Shown here piece after piece: positions 38,701 through 49,795 of a stretch of 64,000 nucleotides of DNA (the first letter of the stretch is position 1; each line of letters begins with the position of its first letter). A model generated the notes under the pieces. That model saw nothing but the letters and a program-made list of their open reading frames with translations. It made no database searches and had not been told where the DNA came from. The stretch lies in NCBI GenBank assembly GCA_038496675.1, contig CM076659.1:19460637-19524636 (forward strand). The letters run 5' to 3'. Source of the stretch: Rachycentron canadum (Eukaryota > Chordata > Actinopteri > Carangiformes > Rachycentridae). The translations under genes and the position numbers were made by a program.

Positions 38701-41700
38701 GATGTAGTGTTACATTTTCTCTCCTGTCTCTGGAGCTCCAGTAACGACATATGTGTTCTCTTAGTGATCCAATAAAAATGTAGCAGATTACAGTTAAACA
38801 AGTGGGTCCAGGTTTGTGGGCATGGCTGTTTTTGTTGTGACATTGCAAAGTCACAGAAGTCATGACAGCTGGTTTTAAGGCTCAGTCTCTGAAAACAGGC
38901 TGTGAGCATTTCTCTGTGGACTGAGACCTTTGATACTTTCAGCATGTTAATATAGAACCTAGACAATTTTATATAAAGAAGACCTGGAAAGTATCACAGT
39001 CACAAATAAAATAGACAGAGACAAACAGATTAATTAATAAGGATATTTAAAAAAAAATAATGAACAGAATTTGTGTCTGTGGCGGAAATGATGGATTTGA
39101 ACTTACAAAGCGTCTGTCTTCAGAGCAGTTTTGTTTTGCTTTTTATGTTTTAATTCTGTTGTCATGTAGACTTTGTTTGAAATGTTGCTGCCATTTTTTA
39201 ATCTGGTTACTGTTCTCTGTACAATATTATGCTTTATTAATCATCATTGTCACCGTCACTAAAGCTGATTGAAAGCAGAACCTGGTTGAACGCTGAACCT
39301 CTAAGACACTGCACATCTGTCTAACCTTTTGTCTTTTACCCTGTCTTTGTCTGATAGAACCTGTCTGTGTGTCCAGAGGATGAGTCTATAATAATGTCTT
39401 CATTTGTCAACACTATGACCTCTCTCAGTGTCAAACAAGGTAAACTGTTACATAATACTGTCAGAACCCTTCTGTCAATAGCAATATTGCAGTGTTAGTA
39501 CATAAAGGCAGCACTGAGTTAGTACTTGTTATACAGAGAACTGGCTTTCTATTAGTTCCCAGGATCTTGTGTGATCTTCTTTCAGGATGTTGTAATGATT
39601 TTGAGTGACTTTCTGTGCTTCTGTTTTCCAGTGGAGGATGGAGAGGTGTTTGACTTCAGAGGCATGAGGCTGGATTGGTTCAGACTGCAGGTGTGCACAC
39701 AAATCTACAGCCTAAATTTAATGATTTAGAAGCTCATTTCTAAAAGTCAGAGAGGTTCTGCCTGTCCAACACTGATCCCAGGATGTCTGAAACACTTTTT
39801 TTCAGTCTGTATTCTAAAGATCTTGTGAGTTATTGTTTAATGCCAACAGTAACTCAGCGTAGTACAAAATCTCCAGTTAAAAGAAGTTAAAAGTCAGTTT
39901 TACTACCTGTAACTAAACCCTCCATCTGTTCCCCCCTGTAGGCCTACACAAGTGTCTCTAAAGCCAGTCTTGGCATAGCTGATCACAAGGAGCTTGGTAA
40001 AATGATGAACACCATCATCTTCCACACAAAGATGGTGGATTCTCTGGTCGAGATGCTGGTGGAGACGTCAGACCTGTCCATTTTCTGGTGAGACATACAC
40101 ACTAACCTATGCATGCAGGCAGAAACAAGTAGCACGATGAACTGAGAGAAGTGAAGTGATCTTGAGATGTTTTAATATAAAAATTTTACTTGAAGTAACT
40201 CGTTTGAAGTGTCCCTTGTTTTATTCGTGTGTGTGTGTGTGTGTAGCTTCTACAGTCGTGCGTTTGAGAAGATGTTTCAGCAGTGCTTGGAGCTTCCCTC
40301 CCAGAGCCGACACTCCATCTGCTTCCCTCTGCTCTGCACACACTTCATGTCTTGTACACACGAACTCTGTCCTGAGGAGGTAAATACACACACAGACATA
40401 ATTAATGTTTCTGGCACACACACACACACTATATAACCATTGAAATGGCTACTGCATAACATTTAGACAAACATACACTACATTCCTCATGTTTTTATTT
40501 GTCTTCCTCCACAGCGTCATCATATAGGGGATCGAAGCCTGTCGCTGTGTAACATGTTTCTGGATGAGATGGCAAAGCAGGCCAGAAACCTGATCACTGA
40601 CATCTGCACTGAACAGTGTACACTCAGCGACCAGGTAGGAACACTTGCACACAGAGGCAGCTGATTTTAAAGGACCACTTGCATGTTGGGAAATCCACAT
40701 ATTTTGCATTGTTGCTGAGAGCTAGAGAAGAGCAATAGCACTGTCATTTCTGTACAGTGAATACGAGGCCGCAGCCAGTTGGATTAGCTTTGGATAAAGA
40801 CTGGGGACAGCTAGCCTAGCTGAGCTTAGGCTGGCTCAGCTCCTTTAAAGATCATCCTATCTAATTAGTTTAATTTAACCGAAGAGTAAAATCCACAAAT
40901 CACTATTTTACCTGGGGCTATCTTGGACTGTTTATTTATTTTTGGTTCTGACCAGTACTGGTCCCAGCCGAGGACTAACCTGTAAGTGGTATCCTCATCG
41001 AAATTAGAAGGCAAATAAGCTCTCACTAAATGTCAGGCTATTCCTTGAAGAATGACCATTTCAAGATGACAAACTGTGAGAACTTTTATATTCCTGAAGC
41101 TCTGAGAGCTACAAATACAAATTCGCCCAAAAGTAATGTCTCTTGATCCTAAAACAAGTCACATTTGGAAGTAACTGGTTTATAAAGTTTTCATGAAGCA
41201 TCTTTTTAAAATAAATCCTACAAACAAATTTTCTGACGTGACAAGATTTGACAGCACTAAGCTGGAAACAAATTGACTTGTGTGCACTGTAACATGCTCT
41301 CACACAAATGTTGAGTCCTTTGTTAATGCATGTCATTAAAAGCTGCTTCTGTTTATCTTTATCTGTCCACTGAATAAACCTACTCTGCTAAGAACATCAG
41401 CCAGGCTGTTAATAATTTGTTTGTTTCTCTGTCTTTCCTCGTGTCTCTCTTGTTCTACTTGTCTTTCTCCAGCTGCTTCCCAAGCACTGTGCGAAAACCA
41501 TCAGCCAGGCCGTGAACAAGAAGAGCAAGAAGGCGACGGGGAAGAAAGGGGAGCCGGAAAGAGAGAAACCAGGAGTGGAGAGCATGAGGAAGAACAGACT
41601 CCTGGTCACCAAGTCAGTAACCAGAGAGTGGTTAAACATCTTGATCTGCTCATGACTCACTTCCTCACTTTCTGACTCTTGGTCTCTGTCTCTCTTTATT

Positions 41701-43824
41701 AATAAGTCATTTCCACAGTTTCCATCATAGTGATTAAAAATAGATTAATCAGCTTGTTTTTACTGTTGCTTTGAATTCCCATTAACTCCATTAAAGATGC
41801 ATCTGTGTTCATGCAGCAGTAATGGTAACATCTGTTAATACTCATGTAAATAGCTCACATTGTTACTCATTTGTACATATTCAGTCACTTTATTCTTTTT
41901 TTCACTTTTTTTGCATTTCTATACTGTATTCAGCTGTAAAAAACTACCTTCCCCACACAGATCATTAAAAGTTTTATTATATCCTGCTGAGTCTGTTCTG
42001 ACCCCCCCCCCTTTTTTTTTTTTTTTTTTCTTCCAGTCTGGATAAACTCCACACAGCGTTATCTGAACTCTGCTTCTCCATCAACTACGTTCCCAACTTG
42101 GTTGTCTGGGAGCACACTTTCACACCCAGAGAGTACCTGACCTCACACCTGGAGATCAGATTTACCAAGTAAACACACATGCGCAGAAAAATCTTTGAGT
42201 TAAAACGTTTGTTTTTTCATTTTAGATCATTACCCTTCCCTTGAAAGTTAATTAGATAATAGACAATTAGCTATTATTGCCTAGACCATCGTCATTATAG
42301 ACGGCCATGGAAGCAGTGCAGCATCACTGCTCTAACTTCTTGTTTAATATAAGTGATTACAAAGAAATTAAGAGTGAAAAGAGATCATCTAAAAGTAAAG
42401 GAAAGACCCTCAGGAGAGGAGACTGTTACGTTTTCTTGCTAATGTCCAGGGAATGAAAGAAGGGGGTTTGTTAAATTTTTCATCTTCAGTTTTGGTTGTG
42501 CAAAGTGCTGGTTTTGCCTATTTGTGGGGTTTTAAATGAGTTTGCTGAACTGGCTCAATCTCTGACCTTCCCTCTGTCACCAGGTCCATAGTGGGGATGA
42601 CCATGTACAACCAGGCTACTCAGGAGATAGCCAAGCCCAGTGAGTTGCTGACTAGCGTCCGAGCCTACATGACGGTGCTGCAGTCCATAGAGAACTACGT
42701 CACTATCGACATCACCCGGGTCTTTAACAACGTCCTCCTGCAGCAGACACAGCACCTGGACAGCCACGGCGAGCCCACCATCACCAGTCTGTATACTAAC
42801 TGGTACGTTCATTTTAAACCAGCCATTTAAGAATATACAGCAAACCACAGCAGAGGTGTCTACAAAACCATTATGATTTGAAATAATTACATACCAGAAT
42901 AGGAAAATAAGTTCTTCATCAAGCTAGAAGAAATACATTATAAAACATACAAGGGATAATGCATTTAGATTGTATTTGTACAGGCTCTGACAGTGTAAAA
43001 TCTCTAATGTACTACTAGATAAACTCCATCAGGGAGTCTGTGCTCACAGATTTCCATTTCTGAGAAACTCTTTTATTGTAACCATTGATAAAATGTCGAA
43101 GTAATATTGCTCCACAGAGACAAATCATTTTTAAAGTTAAAGGGTTTTATTTGGTCCCTGCAGGAGATTTTGTTGCAGCACAAACAACAAAATGTCACAC
43201 TTTGCTATTTTGGGCACAAAACCAGCAGGATGGTTGTTCTTGAATTAAAGTTCACGACTGTATGTTTTGGGATATTGTTCATTTCACTGTTTTATTTTTT
43301 GTGAAAGGTTGAGAGGAGGTTGAACAGCCTGGATATAAAAAAAAACAAAAAAAAAAACATGCTTTTTGCATGTAAAGCTCCTACAGATGGATTAAAATCT
43401 ATATAATAGCAACATAATAATCAAATAATTGCAGTTATTTCTGAAATAAATATGGTTTTAAAATTCAGAAAAAGTGATGCTCCTACTATGGAGCCATGAG
43501 TGAACAACGCACTAAAACATGTAACCCGCACTCAGTGAGTGTTTTGTGTATTGGTGTGTTCAGGTACCTGGAGACGTTGCTCCGTCAGGTCAGTAACGGA
43601 CACATCGCCTACTTCCCCGCCATGAAGGCCTTCGTCAACCTGCCCACTGAGAACGAACTGACTTTCAACGCTGAGGAATACTCCGACATCTCTGGTACAA
43701 ACACACATCCACTCACACAAACGCACTTCTACACTCACTTTTGAATGTGTTTATTACCCGTGGCTGAGGAAACAGCCACAGGCAATAAACACATGATGCT
43801 GGTTTCCTTTCTTCCCTGAGAACA

Positions 43825-43859
<35 letters not shown>

Positions 43860-44095
43860 CATTATGGTCAAACAAATACATGTCCTTACTGAGACAGTTT
43901 ACAGATAATCCTCTAGTGTCCACATATTTTATATTATCTGCCAAATGCTTGTGGAGAAGTGGACTTGTAATTATTTGTGTGTGTGTGTTGTTTCAGAGAT
44001 GCGCTCTCTGTCCGAGCTGTTGGGTCCCTACGGTATGAAGTTCCTCAGTGAGAGTCTGATGTGGCACATCTCGTCACAGGTCGCAGAGTTGAAGG

Positions 44096-44161
<66 letters not shown>

Positions 44162-47100
44162 TGTGGAGCTGTGATGAGAGACACAAAAAAGTTTCAACCT
44201 CACATGATTTACTTGATTTTAAAGGTCTCATATTTGACACATCTCCAGTGTCCTGTATTTATTTTTTTGTAAGTGTTGATCCATAAGAAGATAATTTGTG
44301 TTTTAAAGTACCAAAAACCATCTCAGTGTATTTTTACATCTCCTCTCTCTGGCTCCTCTCTGGAGCGCTAGGAATAACAGGTCAGTCAGCCAATAAAATT
44401 ATAGGAGACTTCAAGTAACTCAGAGAAACCAAATCCTACAAGGATGAATGGTGGGTCCATGTGGGTTGCGTTTGGGTCATGGCTGAGGACGATGACTGCT
44501 TTGTAGTGACATCACAAAGTTGCAGAAGTACTGATGGCTGGTTTTAAGGCTCAGTTTCACAGTGTTAATATAGAACCTAGACCTGATTTATAACCAAAGA
44601 AGATATGGGCATCTACCTTTAGACTGTATGGGGCCATTAAAAGTCTATTTAGCTTCAGCTTATGTACGTTACATCTTAGCATCAATGTTGCCTCAACACA
44701 CTGTATTGTCCTAAACCATTCAAAGGATAATTGTTATCAATAGCTTGTAATATTATTAGTTTTGCATACAAACAACAGTTTGTCTCTGTTTGCTCATATG
44801 AGAAATTACCTTAATGCAAAATTTTGAAAACCAATTAAAAAATAGTGGTTGACCTTTATAAACAGTGAACATGAAGTCAAACAAAACTGCTTGTGTTTTT
44901 GTCTCTGTGTAGAAACTGGTGGTAGAAAACATGGAGGTTCTGACCCAGATGAGGACAAGCTTTGACAAACCAGACCACATGGCTGCGCTCTTCAAGAAGC
45001 TCACCTGTAAACGCACACACTCACACTAACACATTTAGAAACACATGGTTAGTTGCATTTGACGCGGCTGCAAAATTCTCAGAAGTTGGCAATTGCTAAA
45101 CAGCCTCTATGTCCTTGTACACAAATCTTTTCAGGAAACATATTGTGTGTTTGACAACTAACGTTAAACTGTGTTCACACTCAGAAAAGAGTCACATTCC
45201 TCTGTGGGCTCTGCCGACAGTGATCTGTCTTGACTTGTTTTGTGTCTGTGTAAAGTCTCTGTGTTGATTTGCGAAGCCACGTCTTTTCTCATATTGTTTG
45301 AGATGTGTTAACGCTTGTTGTAAACTTGTGGAACTATTACTAGTCGACAATCAAAAGTTAACACAAACACACAGCAGAATACGGCACAGTCAAAGCTAAA
45401 CAATAACACTTTTTAAAAAGTAAAACAGCCTTATTCTTAGCTCTGAATTCCTTAAGAACATGAATTAGTGTGAGATCTCATTGATTAACTCACCACTGTG
45501 CTGGAAGTAGCTTTGTTGGCTGAGGTTTGTTTTGGTGTGTGTTTACAGCTGTGGACAGTGTTTTGAAGAGGATGACCATCATTGGAGTCATTCTGTCTTT
45601 CCGCTCCCTCGCTCAGGAGGCTCTGAGAGATGTAAGACACACACGTACACACACACATAAACACAACACACGTGAATGAATGTGTAATACATAGATAAAG
45701 TTAGAAAAAAAATTTCTAAGTTTATTTATTAAAAATAATGAACAAGATACCATTACACTTTGAATGTCTTACAAAGCAATAGATTGTATTTTTTAAAAAG
45801 GAAGTAATTAAAACTTACTTGTTTTTCGTATATTTAAACATATACATAGTGTGGAGTATAACATGGAGTATACAGAAAATCAGTGTCAGTGATTAAAAGA
45901 CAAGATATTGGTTTTAACACACCTGGGCACAAGAGGGGCAGAGCATAATCCATTCAAGATTATGATTGAAGAACTGTTAAAAATACTTCTGATGAAGGTC
46001 CAGAGAGACTGAAATGTTAGAGCTGTCAGTGTGATGTGATCTTGAGTATGAGCAGTGTGCGGGATTTTCTTCCTTTCAAGACTTAAGTGACACTCTCCGA
46101 TACACCTGCATCTAAGATACTCTATCTGGATGTTCGAATATCTTCATCAAGAATGAAAAATATTAAATACACGAGCCAGTCAAGAATTGATCCTTTCCTG
46201 TTCCCTTGAACATCACATTTTCTTAATCTTTTGGACAACATCCTGCTGAGTTCTGACACTGCATCACAGTCTCACTGGGTTTGTCCCTGTTTCATTTTCT
46301 CCAGGTGTTATCCTGTCATATTCCTTTCCTGGTCAGTTCAGTGGAAGATTTCAAGGACCACATTCCCCGAGAGACAGACATGAAGGTGAAACACTTACTG
46401 ACATGTTTTTTTTAACCTGTTGTCAGTGTCCAGATGTTGTCTCCCTCTCCTTCTGTTCTTGTGTAAATATTGTGTGTGTTTCCAGGTGGCCATGAATGTC
46501 TACGAACTGTCGTCGGCAGCAGGTTTACCCTGTGAGATCGACCCAGCTCTGGTTGTGGCTCTGTCCTCACAAAAAAGTGGTGAGAATCAAACCCACACAG
46601 ACCCATGAGAACAGAAATTGTCTCCCAGCCTATCCCATCTTTTCATTACCTCCTTTATGTGCCTGTGCAGAGAACATCAGTCCAGAAGAGGAGTATAAGA
46701 TCGCCTGCCTGCTCATGGTGTTTGTGGCTGTTTCACTGCCAACGCTGGCCAGCAACGTGATGTCCCAGTACAGCCCGGCCATCGAAGGTAGAACTCCATG
46801 TTGTCATAAAGTTTCAAGCACTTCTGGCCCAGATTTTTCTGCTAAAGCGCTGCTGTGTTGCAAATCAGTCCCTCAATCTGTCCATGTGATAAAAATGAAG
46901 ATAACAGAGCTGAGGATTTTTTGTTGTCATGTCTGGTTTTATTTTGTCTCATCTACAGCCCAAAACTCAGCCAATGTACTGTAATGTAAGCTGCAGAAAA
47001 AGTATGAACCTATTGCTTGGGTAAAAAAATAAATAAATAAATACTGAAAGGGTTAATGATTATCACAATAGTTGCTGTTTAATGTTCTGTCCTTCGACTA

Positions 47101-48954
47101 ATCGATTGGGTAATCATTGCGGAGAGCCTGAGAGCAGTGCAGGAGAAAAAACTCCACATTGTAGAGAAGATAATTTACTGCATGAACGCCACACGAGACT
47201 GTTCTGCATGCAAATGAGACGGGCCCCGTGCCCTCAGATTGATTCATTGATGTCCACACAAGCACATTTCTTCATATTCATCGTGTTTATTTTTTTAAGT
47301 CATGAAAACACTAATGAATTTTTAGAGGTCACTTTACTCATTGTGGCCTGTCATATTTGTTGCATGTTAGAAAAAAGATTTCTTCAGTTAAATAAACCTG
47401 ACTTTTAGTGTAAAAGACACGGTGTTGTAGTTAAATGAGGCCTTTGATATGGAATCAGAGGGTTAGTTCTCAAGGATGAATTATCAAGACATTGCCTCCT
47501 AACAACCTTGAAATGAAAGGCGCCATTGTTAATAAGGGACATTTGAAAAGGATAATGAGTTGTAATGGGCTCCACCATTGTTAGTATGCAGCCTGCATAT
47601 TGGCCAGCAATTGGTTTTCTGACAGCACATCTCAATACAAGGCGCCAGTGCTGTCACGCCAACCATTTCGTGAACTAAAAATTACATGCACATATTTCAG
47701 GCTCTCATATTTTTTATGCACCTCTCATTCACACATAATGGCTGTCATCTGCATGAAATACAAAAAATGAAATCCATATTTCCCCCCGCTGCACTGGGAG
47801 TTCCACCTCTCTATATCTCTGCGCTGTGGGAGTCTTAAAGAGAGAGCCACACATGTCAGAAATTAACCCAGAATTAATTGATTTTTAAATACAGATGATG
47901 TCTTGTTCACGTGGTAACGGTGAGTGTTTGCTGCCCCCTACAGGCCACTGTAACAACATCCACTGCCTGGCCAAAGCCATCAACCAGATCGCTGCTGCTC
48001 TCTTCACCATCCACAAGGGAAGCATAGAGGACCGCCTGAAAGAGTTCCTGGCTGTAAGACGAATAGATGTCACTTCATATATTATATTATATTTACATTT
48101 TGATATTTTTTACCAGTGCAGGACATCGTGCTGTCACCTGGTTGTGGATGGAAAGGTAGATGCAGGCAGATTTTAAGATGAAGTCAGATGTTGTAGTACC
48201 TGCCACCGTGAATTCAGTTGCAGACAAAAGATTAATGTCATGCTACCATTCACCATTACATACCCCTACGAACAGAACAAATGAGAAATGGTCGTAGTCA
48301 CAATATTTCCTGCATTGGTTCTGGACTATAGCTGCCAAGTTCAAGTGGATCAGACCAGAGGAATCTGTTCAGTGAAGAAAAAAGAAAACACAATTGCCAT
48401 CACAGATGGGAAGCAGCAATGTAATACTAAGATGTCAGTGGTCCTGCTGCTCCATTACCCTCTTGAAAGAAATTCATGAAAACATAGCTAATGAGACACG
48501 GTAAGATGCTCCACAACTCTCCTACTAATTATTCTGTTAACATGTTTTTGTGTGTGTGTGTGTCTGTCTCTGTCTGTGTGTGTGTAGTTGGCTTCATCCA
48601 GCCTGCTGAAGATTGGCCAGGAGACGGACAAGATGACGACACGTAACAGAGAATCTGTCTACTTGCTGCTGGACATGGTGAGAGGAAAAACTGGACTGAG
48701 GTGTTACTCACTACCAGCACATCATTTTGAGTGCACGTGGGAATTGGCTCAGCGTGGTGCTGCTAGTGATGCATTTACAGCATGAGGAGCACTAATAATT
48801 TCTTTTCTAAGTGGGTGCGTTATCGGTTGTGTTTCAGATTGTGCAGGAATCTCCCTTCCTGACCATGGACCTGCTGGAGTCCTGCTTCCCCTACGTCCTG
48901 CTGCGAAACGCCTACCACGCCGTCTACAAACAGAGCATCAGCGCTAATGCATAG
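17490..48954 (+). CDS. nckap1: Nck-associated protein 1 (NAP1/HEM-2), 31 exons, complete
   Basis: NCKAP1 is a HEM-family subunit of the WAVE regulatory complex. It pairs with CYFIP and links Rac1 to Arp2/3 actin branching at the plasma membrane. Coding exons: 17490-17597, 30829-30939, 34019-34111, 34240-34296, 34916-35058, 35168-35258, 35644-35781, 36047-36095, 36205-36361, 36877-36933, 37452-37548, 38208-38314, 38468-38600, 39358-39439, 39632-39690, 39942-40087, 40247-40379, 40515-40634, 41473-41612, 42037-42168, 42584-42802, 43564-43694, 43997-44094, 44913-45006, 45549-45631, 46305-46385, 46486-46579, 46671-46787, 47944-48053, 48588-48677, 48838-48954. All introns are GT-AG and in phase. 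The total is 3,387 nt or 1,128 residues, equal to human, and every exon aligns with the human protein as I know it. A Lys-rich hydrophilic stretch lies at about residues 642-672; otherwise it is the usual all-helical HEM protein without signal or membrane segments. The start [16 protein letters not shown] matches the family. Confidence 0.97.
18427..19047 (+). mobile_element. hAT-like MITE with GGTGGAAAG ends, near-complete
   Basis: It begins CAGTGGTGGAAAGTAACTGA and ends with a CTTGAGTAAAATATCTGAATACTCC stretch closing in TTCCACCCCTG, so the ends CAGxGGTGGAA are inverted. This is a very common non-autonomous fish DNA element. A poly-T run (18,651-18,675) interrupts it. It may be nested in an older element, because ACTGACCAATAA occurs on both sides (18,391 and 19,076). 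Confidence 0.75.
20030..20335. promoter_or_regulatory. Candidate enhancer block in NCKAP1 intron 1
   Basis: A repeat-free stretch with a TCF/LEF-like CATCAAAGATCA near 20,308, a CTAATTC/ATCACAAAG pair near 20,192, and a GATACAATCAGTGG word near 20,064. The sequence looks ordered and unlike the decayed repeats around it. There is no coding frame. Confidence 0.25.
21046..22060 (+). mobile_element. Dead Tc1/mariner-family transposon
   Basis: About 1 kb with inverted ends built on TTGAGCACTTT (CAATGAGCACTTTATTATGA near 21,046 and its inverse AAAAAGTGCTCAATGAG near 22,030). The right half keeps a clear relic of a Tc1-type transposase C-terminus, read as [19 protein letters not shown] at about 21,862-21,918. 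Stops and frameshifts break the rest, so it cannot move by itself. A related fragment is at 60,450-60,640. Confidence 0.8.
22260..22570. promoter_or_regulatory. Candidate enhancer block in NCKAP1 intron 1
   Basis: Repeat-free sequence with ATGAATAATTACAGG near 22,344, GTGACA/TGACA-type words, TTTGTAATTTTAAGGGG near 22,410 and CCCATTAATTTCTCATGG near 22,463. It is rich in homeodomain-type ATTA cores while keeping balanced composition. Confidence 0.3.
24455..24580. repeat. Fragment of the GGGCTGCAACTA hAT-like MITE family
   Basis: The TCCTCACATTTAAGAAGCTG stretch and what follows match the second half of this MITE family, whose copies with ends are at 29,877-30,127 and 31,267-31,460. Confidence 0.5.
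26300..26460. promoter_or_regulatory. Candidate enhancer block in NCKAP1 intron 1
   Basis: Dense ATTA-type cores (CCACCAATTAATCAAG near 26,324, TCATTAATGAAC near 26,389) within otherwise repeat-free sequence. A second stretch of like character follows at 26,640-26,840, containing CAGTAATTAGCAGCTGTAATTAG near 26,800. Conservation is not tested. Confidence 0.3.
26640..26840. promoter_or_regulatory. Candidate enhancer block in NCKAP1 intron 1
   Basis: Two TAATTAG cores flank a CAGCTG E-box (26,803-26,822), with AAATATTTCATC and TTTGAAGCATCGCTG words nearby. The paired homeodomain/E-box layout and the lack of repeats suggest a regulatory element. The open frame on the minus strand has no splice context. 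Confidence 0.3.
29630..29710. repeat. (TC)n microsatellite
   Basis: About 80 bp of TC dinucleotides with two small interruptions, in NCKAP1 intron 1. The 136-residue Ser/Leu open frame across it is not a gene. Confidence 0.95.
29877..30127 (+). mobile_element. hAT-like MITE with GGGCTGCAACTA ends
   Basis: It starts TAGGGCTGCAACTA (29,877-29,890) and ends with the inverse, TAGTTGCAGCTCTA (30,114-30,127), about 250 bp apart. The inside has GATTAATTGT and TTATCAATTAA words typical of this abundant fish family. No clear 8-bp target duplication remains. Confidence 0.75.
31267..31460 (+). mobile_element. hAT-like MITE of the GGGCTGCAACTA family, diverged
   Basis: It begins TTTAGGGCTGAAAAGTGATT and ends CATTCCAGCTCTAA, with GATTAATCATTA and 'ttcagtttgt' words inside. 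The ends are worn but in the right places. It lies in NCKAP1 intron 2. Confidence 0.65.
34119..34161. repeat. (CA)n tract directly after the NCKAP1 exon 3 donor
   Basis: About 40 bp of CA/TA dinucleotides begin 7 bases after the donor GT at 34,112. The whole intron is only 128 bp. Confidence 0.9.
36385..36720 (+). repeat. Dispersed teleost repeat, copy 2
   Basis: A second copy of the family at 13,575-14,070: AATCAGGCAGCGACTCCACT, TCTAGTTTCAAGTCTCC, 'agaataaaccataaaccatgatatg', 'gggcgtgactacc' and 'gtgacgtcacagtggg'-like words in the same order. It begins about 25 bp after the NCKAP1 exon 9 donor. Confidence 0.6.
38622..38990 (+). mobile_element. TTAA-flanked MITE, copy C (ends worn)
   Basis: The inner sequence matches copy D over most of its length (GTTTTAAGAACCAAAAACCAT, 'gcagattacag', CTGGTTTTAAGGCTCAGTCT, 'tgttaatatagaacctagac'). 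The terminal GGTCCCATATT motif is no longer recognisable. It begins about 22 bp after the NCKAP1 exon 13 donor. Confidence 0.65.
40665..41060 (+). repeat. Dispersed teleost repeat in NCKAP1 intron 18
   Basis: The run from TTTAAAGGACCACTTGCATG through 'tgagagctagagaagagcaat', 'ggattagctttggataaagactgggg' and 'agctagcctagct' to a decayed tail follows a well-known fish interspersed repeat. It is non-coding; I cannot assign a family name. Confidence 0.55.
43827..43859. repeat. (TAG)n microsatellite
   Basis: About 33 bp of TAG trinucleotides in NCKAP1 intron 22. Confidence 0.95.
44098..44157. repeat. (CA)n microsatellite at the NCKAP1 exon 23 donor
   Basis: About 60 bp of pure CA dinucleotides begin 3 bases after the donor GT at 44,095, so the U1-pairing region runs straight into the repeat. 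Confidence 0.95.
44217..44643 (+). mobile_element. TTAA-flanked MITE, copy D
   Basis: It starts TTTTAAAGGTCTCATATTTG and ends ATGGGGCCATTAAAAG, imperfect inverted ends with TTAA on both sides. About 427 bp, no open frame. It has the same orientation and content as copy C and is inverted relative to copy B. It lies in NCKAP1 intron 23. Confidence 0.75.
47080..47880. promoter_or_regulatory. Candidate conserved non-coding block in NCKAP1 intron 28
   Basis: The intron between exons 28 and 29 is about 1.16 kb, and most of it is repeat-free and motif-rich. It has an octamer ATGCAAAT at 47,208-47,215, TGATTCATTGATG near 47,240, TGACAGCAC near 47,620 and several ATTAAT words near 47,870. Short open frames in it lack splice signals. 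The regulatory role is an inference. Confidence 0.35.
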
Positions 48955-49521
48955 AAAACACAGTAAATACACAGCAAAGGCCCAACATGCTGTCTGCCGT
49001 TAGCGCATCAGCGCTCATACAACAACAACCACACTAACAGCATACACTAAAGACAAACTAAACACACTAAACTATGCCTACAATGCCTCAACGTTCTATC
49101 CTGACAATGAAAACACCGCCGGTGTCGACATGCACAGTAAAATGTTGACAGACGTAAAACACTACACAAGTAGCATTTAAACAAGTCCTCTCTAAATCCA
49201 GAACAAATGCTGTACACTAACCTAAACGCCAAAAGAACATGTAAAACACGTAATTCATTTCACAAAGATGACAAAAAAAAAAACAAACACTGAAATTAGA
49301 CAAAAATGAGCAGAAATATAAACACAGATACGCACTAGCTGGATGAAGTTGGGGGATCAGTGTCTTTATTTTAATCATTGTACTTTTTTCATGATGTTGC
49401 CAGGGACCATAACCATAGCAACACAAAATATACCATGTTTGGTTGGTATAAAAGAACAAAAATATAAATATATAGTATATATATAGTTGACACTAAAATA
49501 TTCTCTCTTGTTTTTTTATTT

Positions 49522-49557
<36 letters not shown>

Positions 49558-49758
49558 ATGAAAGATTTGAGACTTTTAGTGACCAGCTGAAAACCTGTAT
49601 GTGGTGATTGATTTGGAGGCTTATTTTGGGGAATGCAAATGACTCTGATGTGATGTGGGGTTTGTTTGGTTTTTTTTTTCTTTTATTGATGAGGGTGGGA
49701 AAGGATTCCTGTGTTGATAATGAAAGACATGTTGCTTGTTAATGTAAGTTTACACTTG

Positions 49759-49795
<37 letters not shown>

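Noticed and set aside
46496..46984. A 162-residue open frame on the plus strand
   Set aside because: It reads NCKAP1 exon 27 in a wrong frame and then runs through introns and exon 28.
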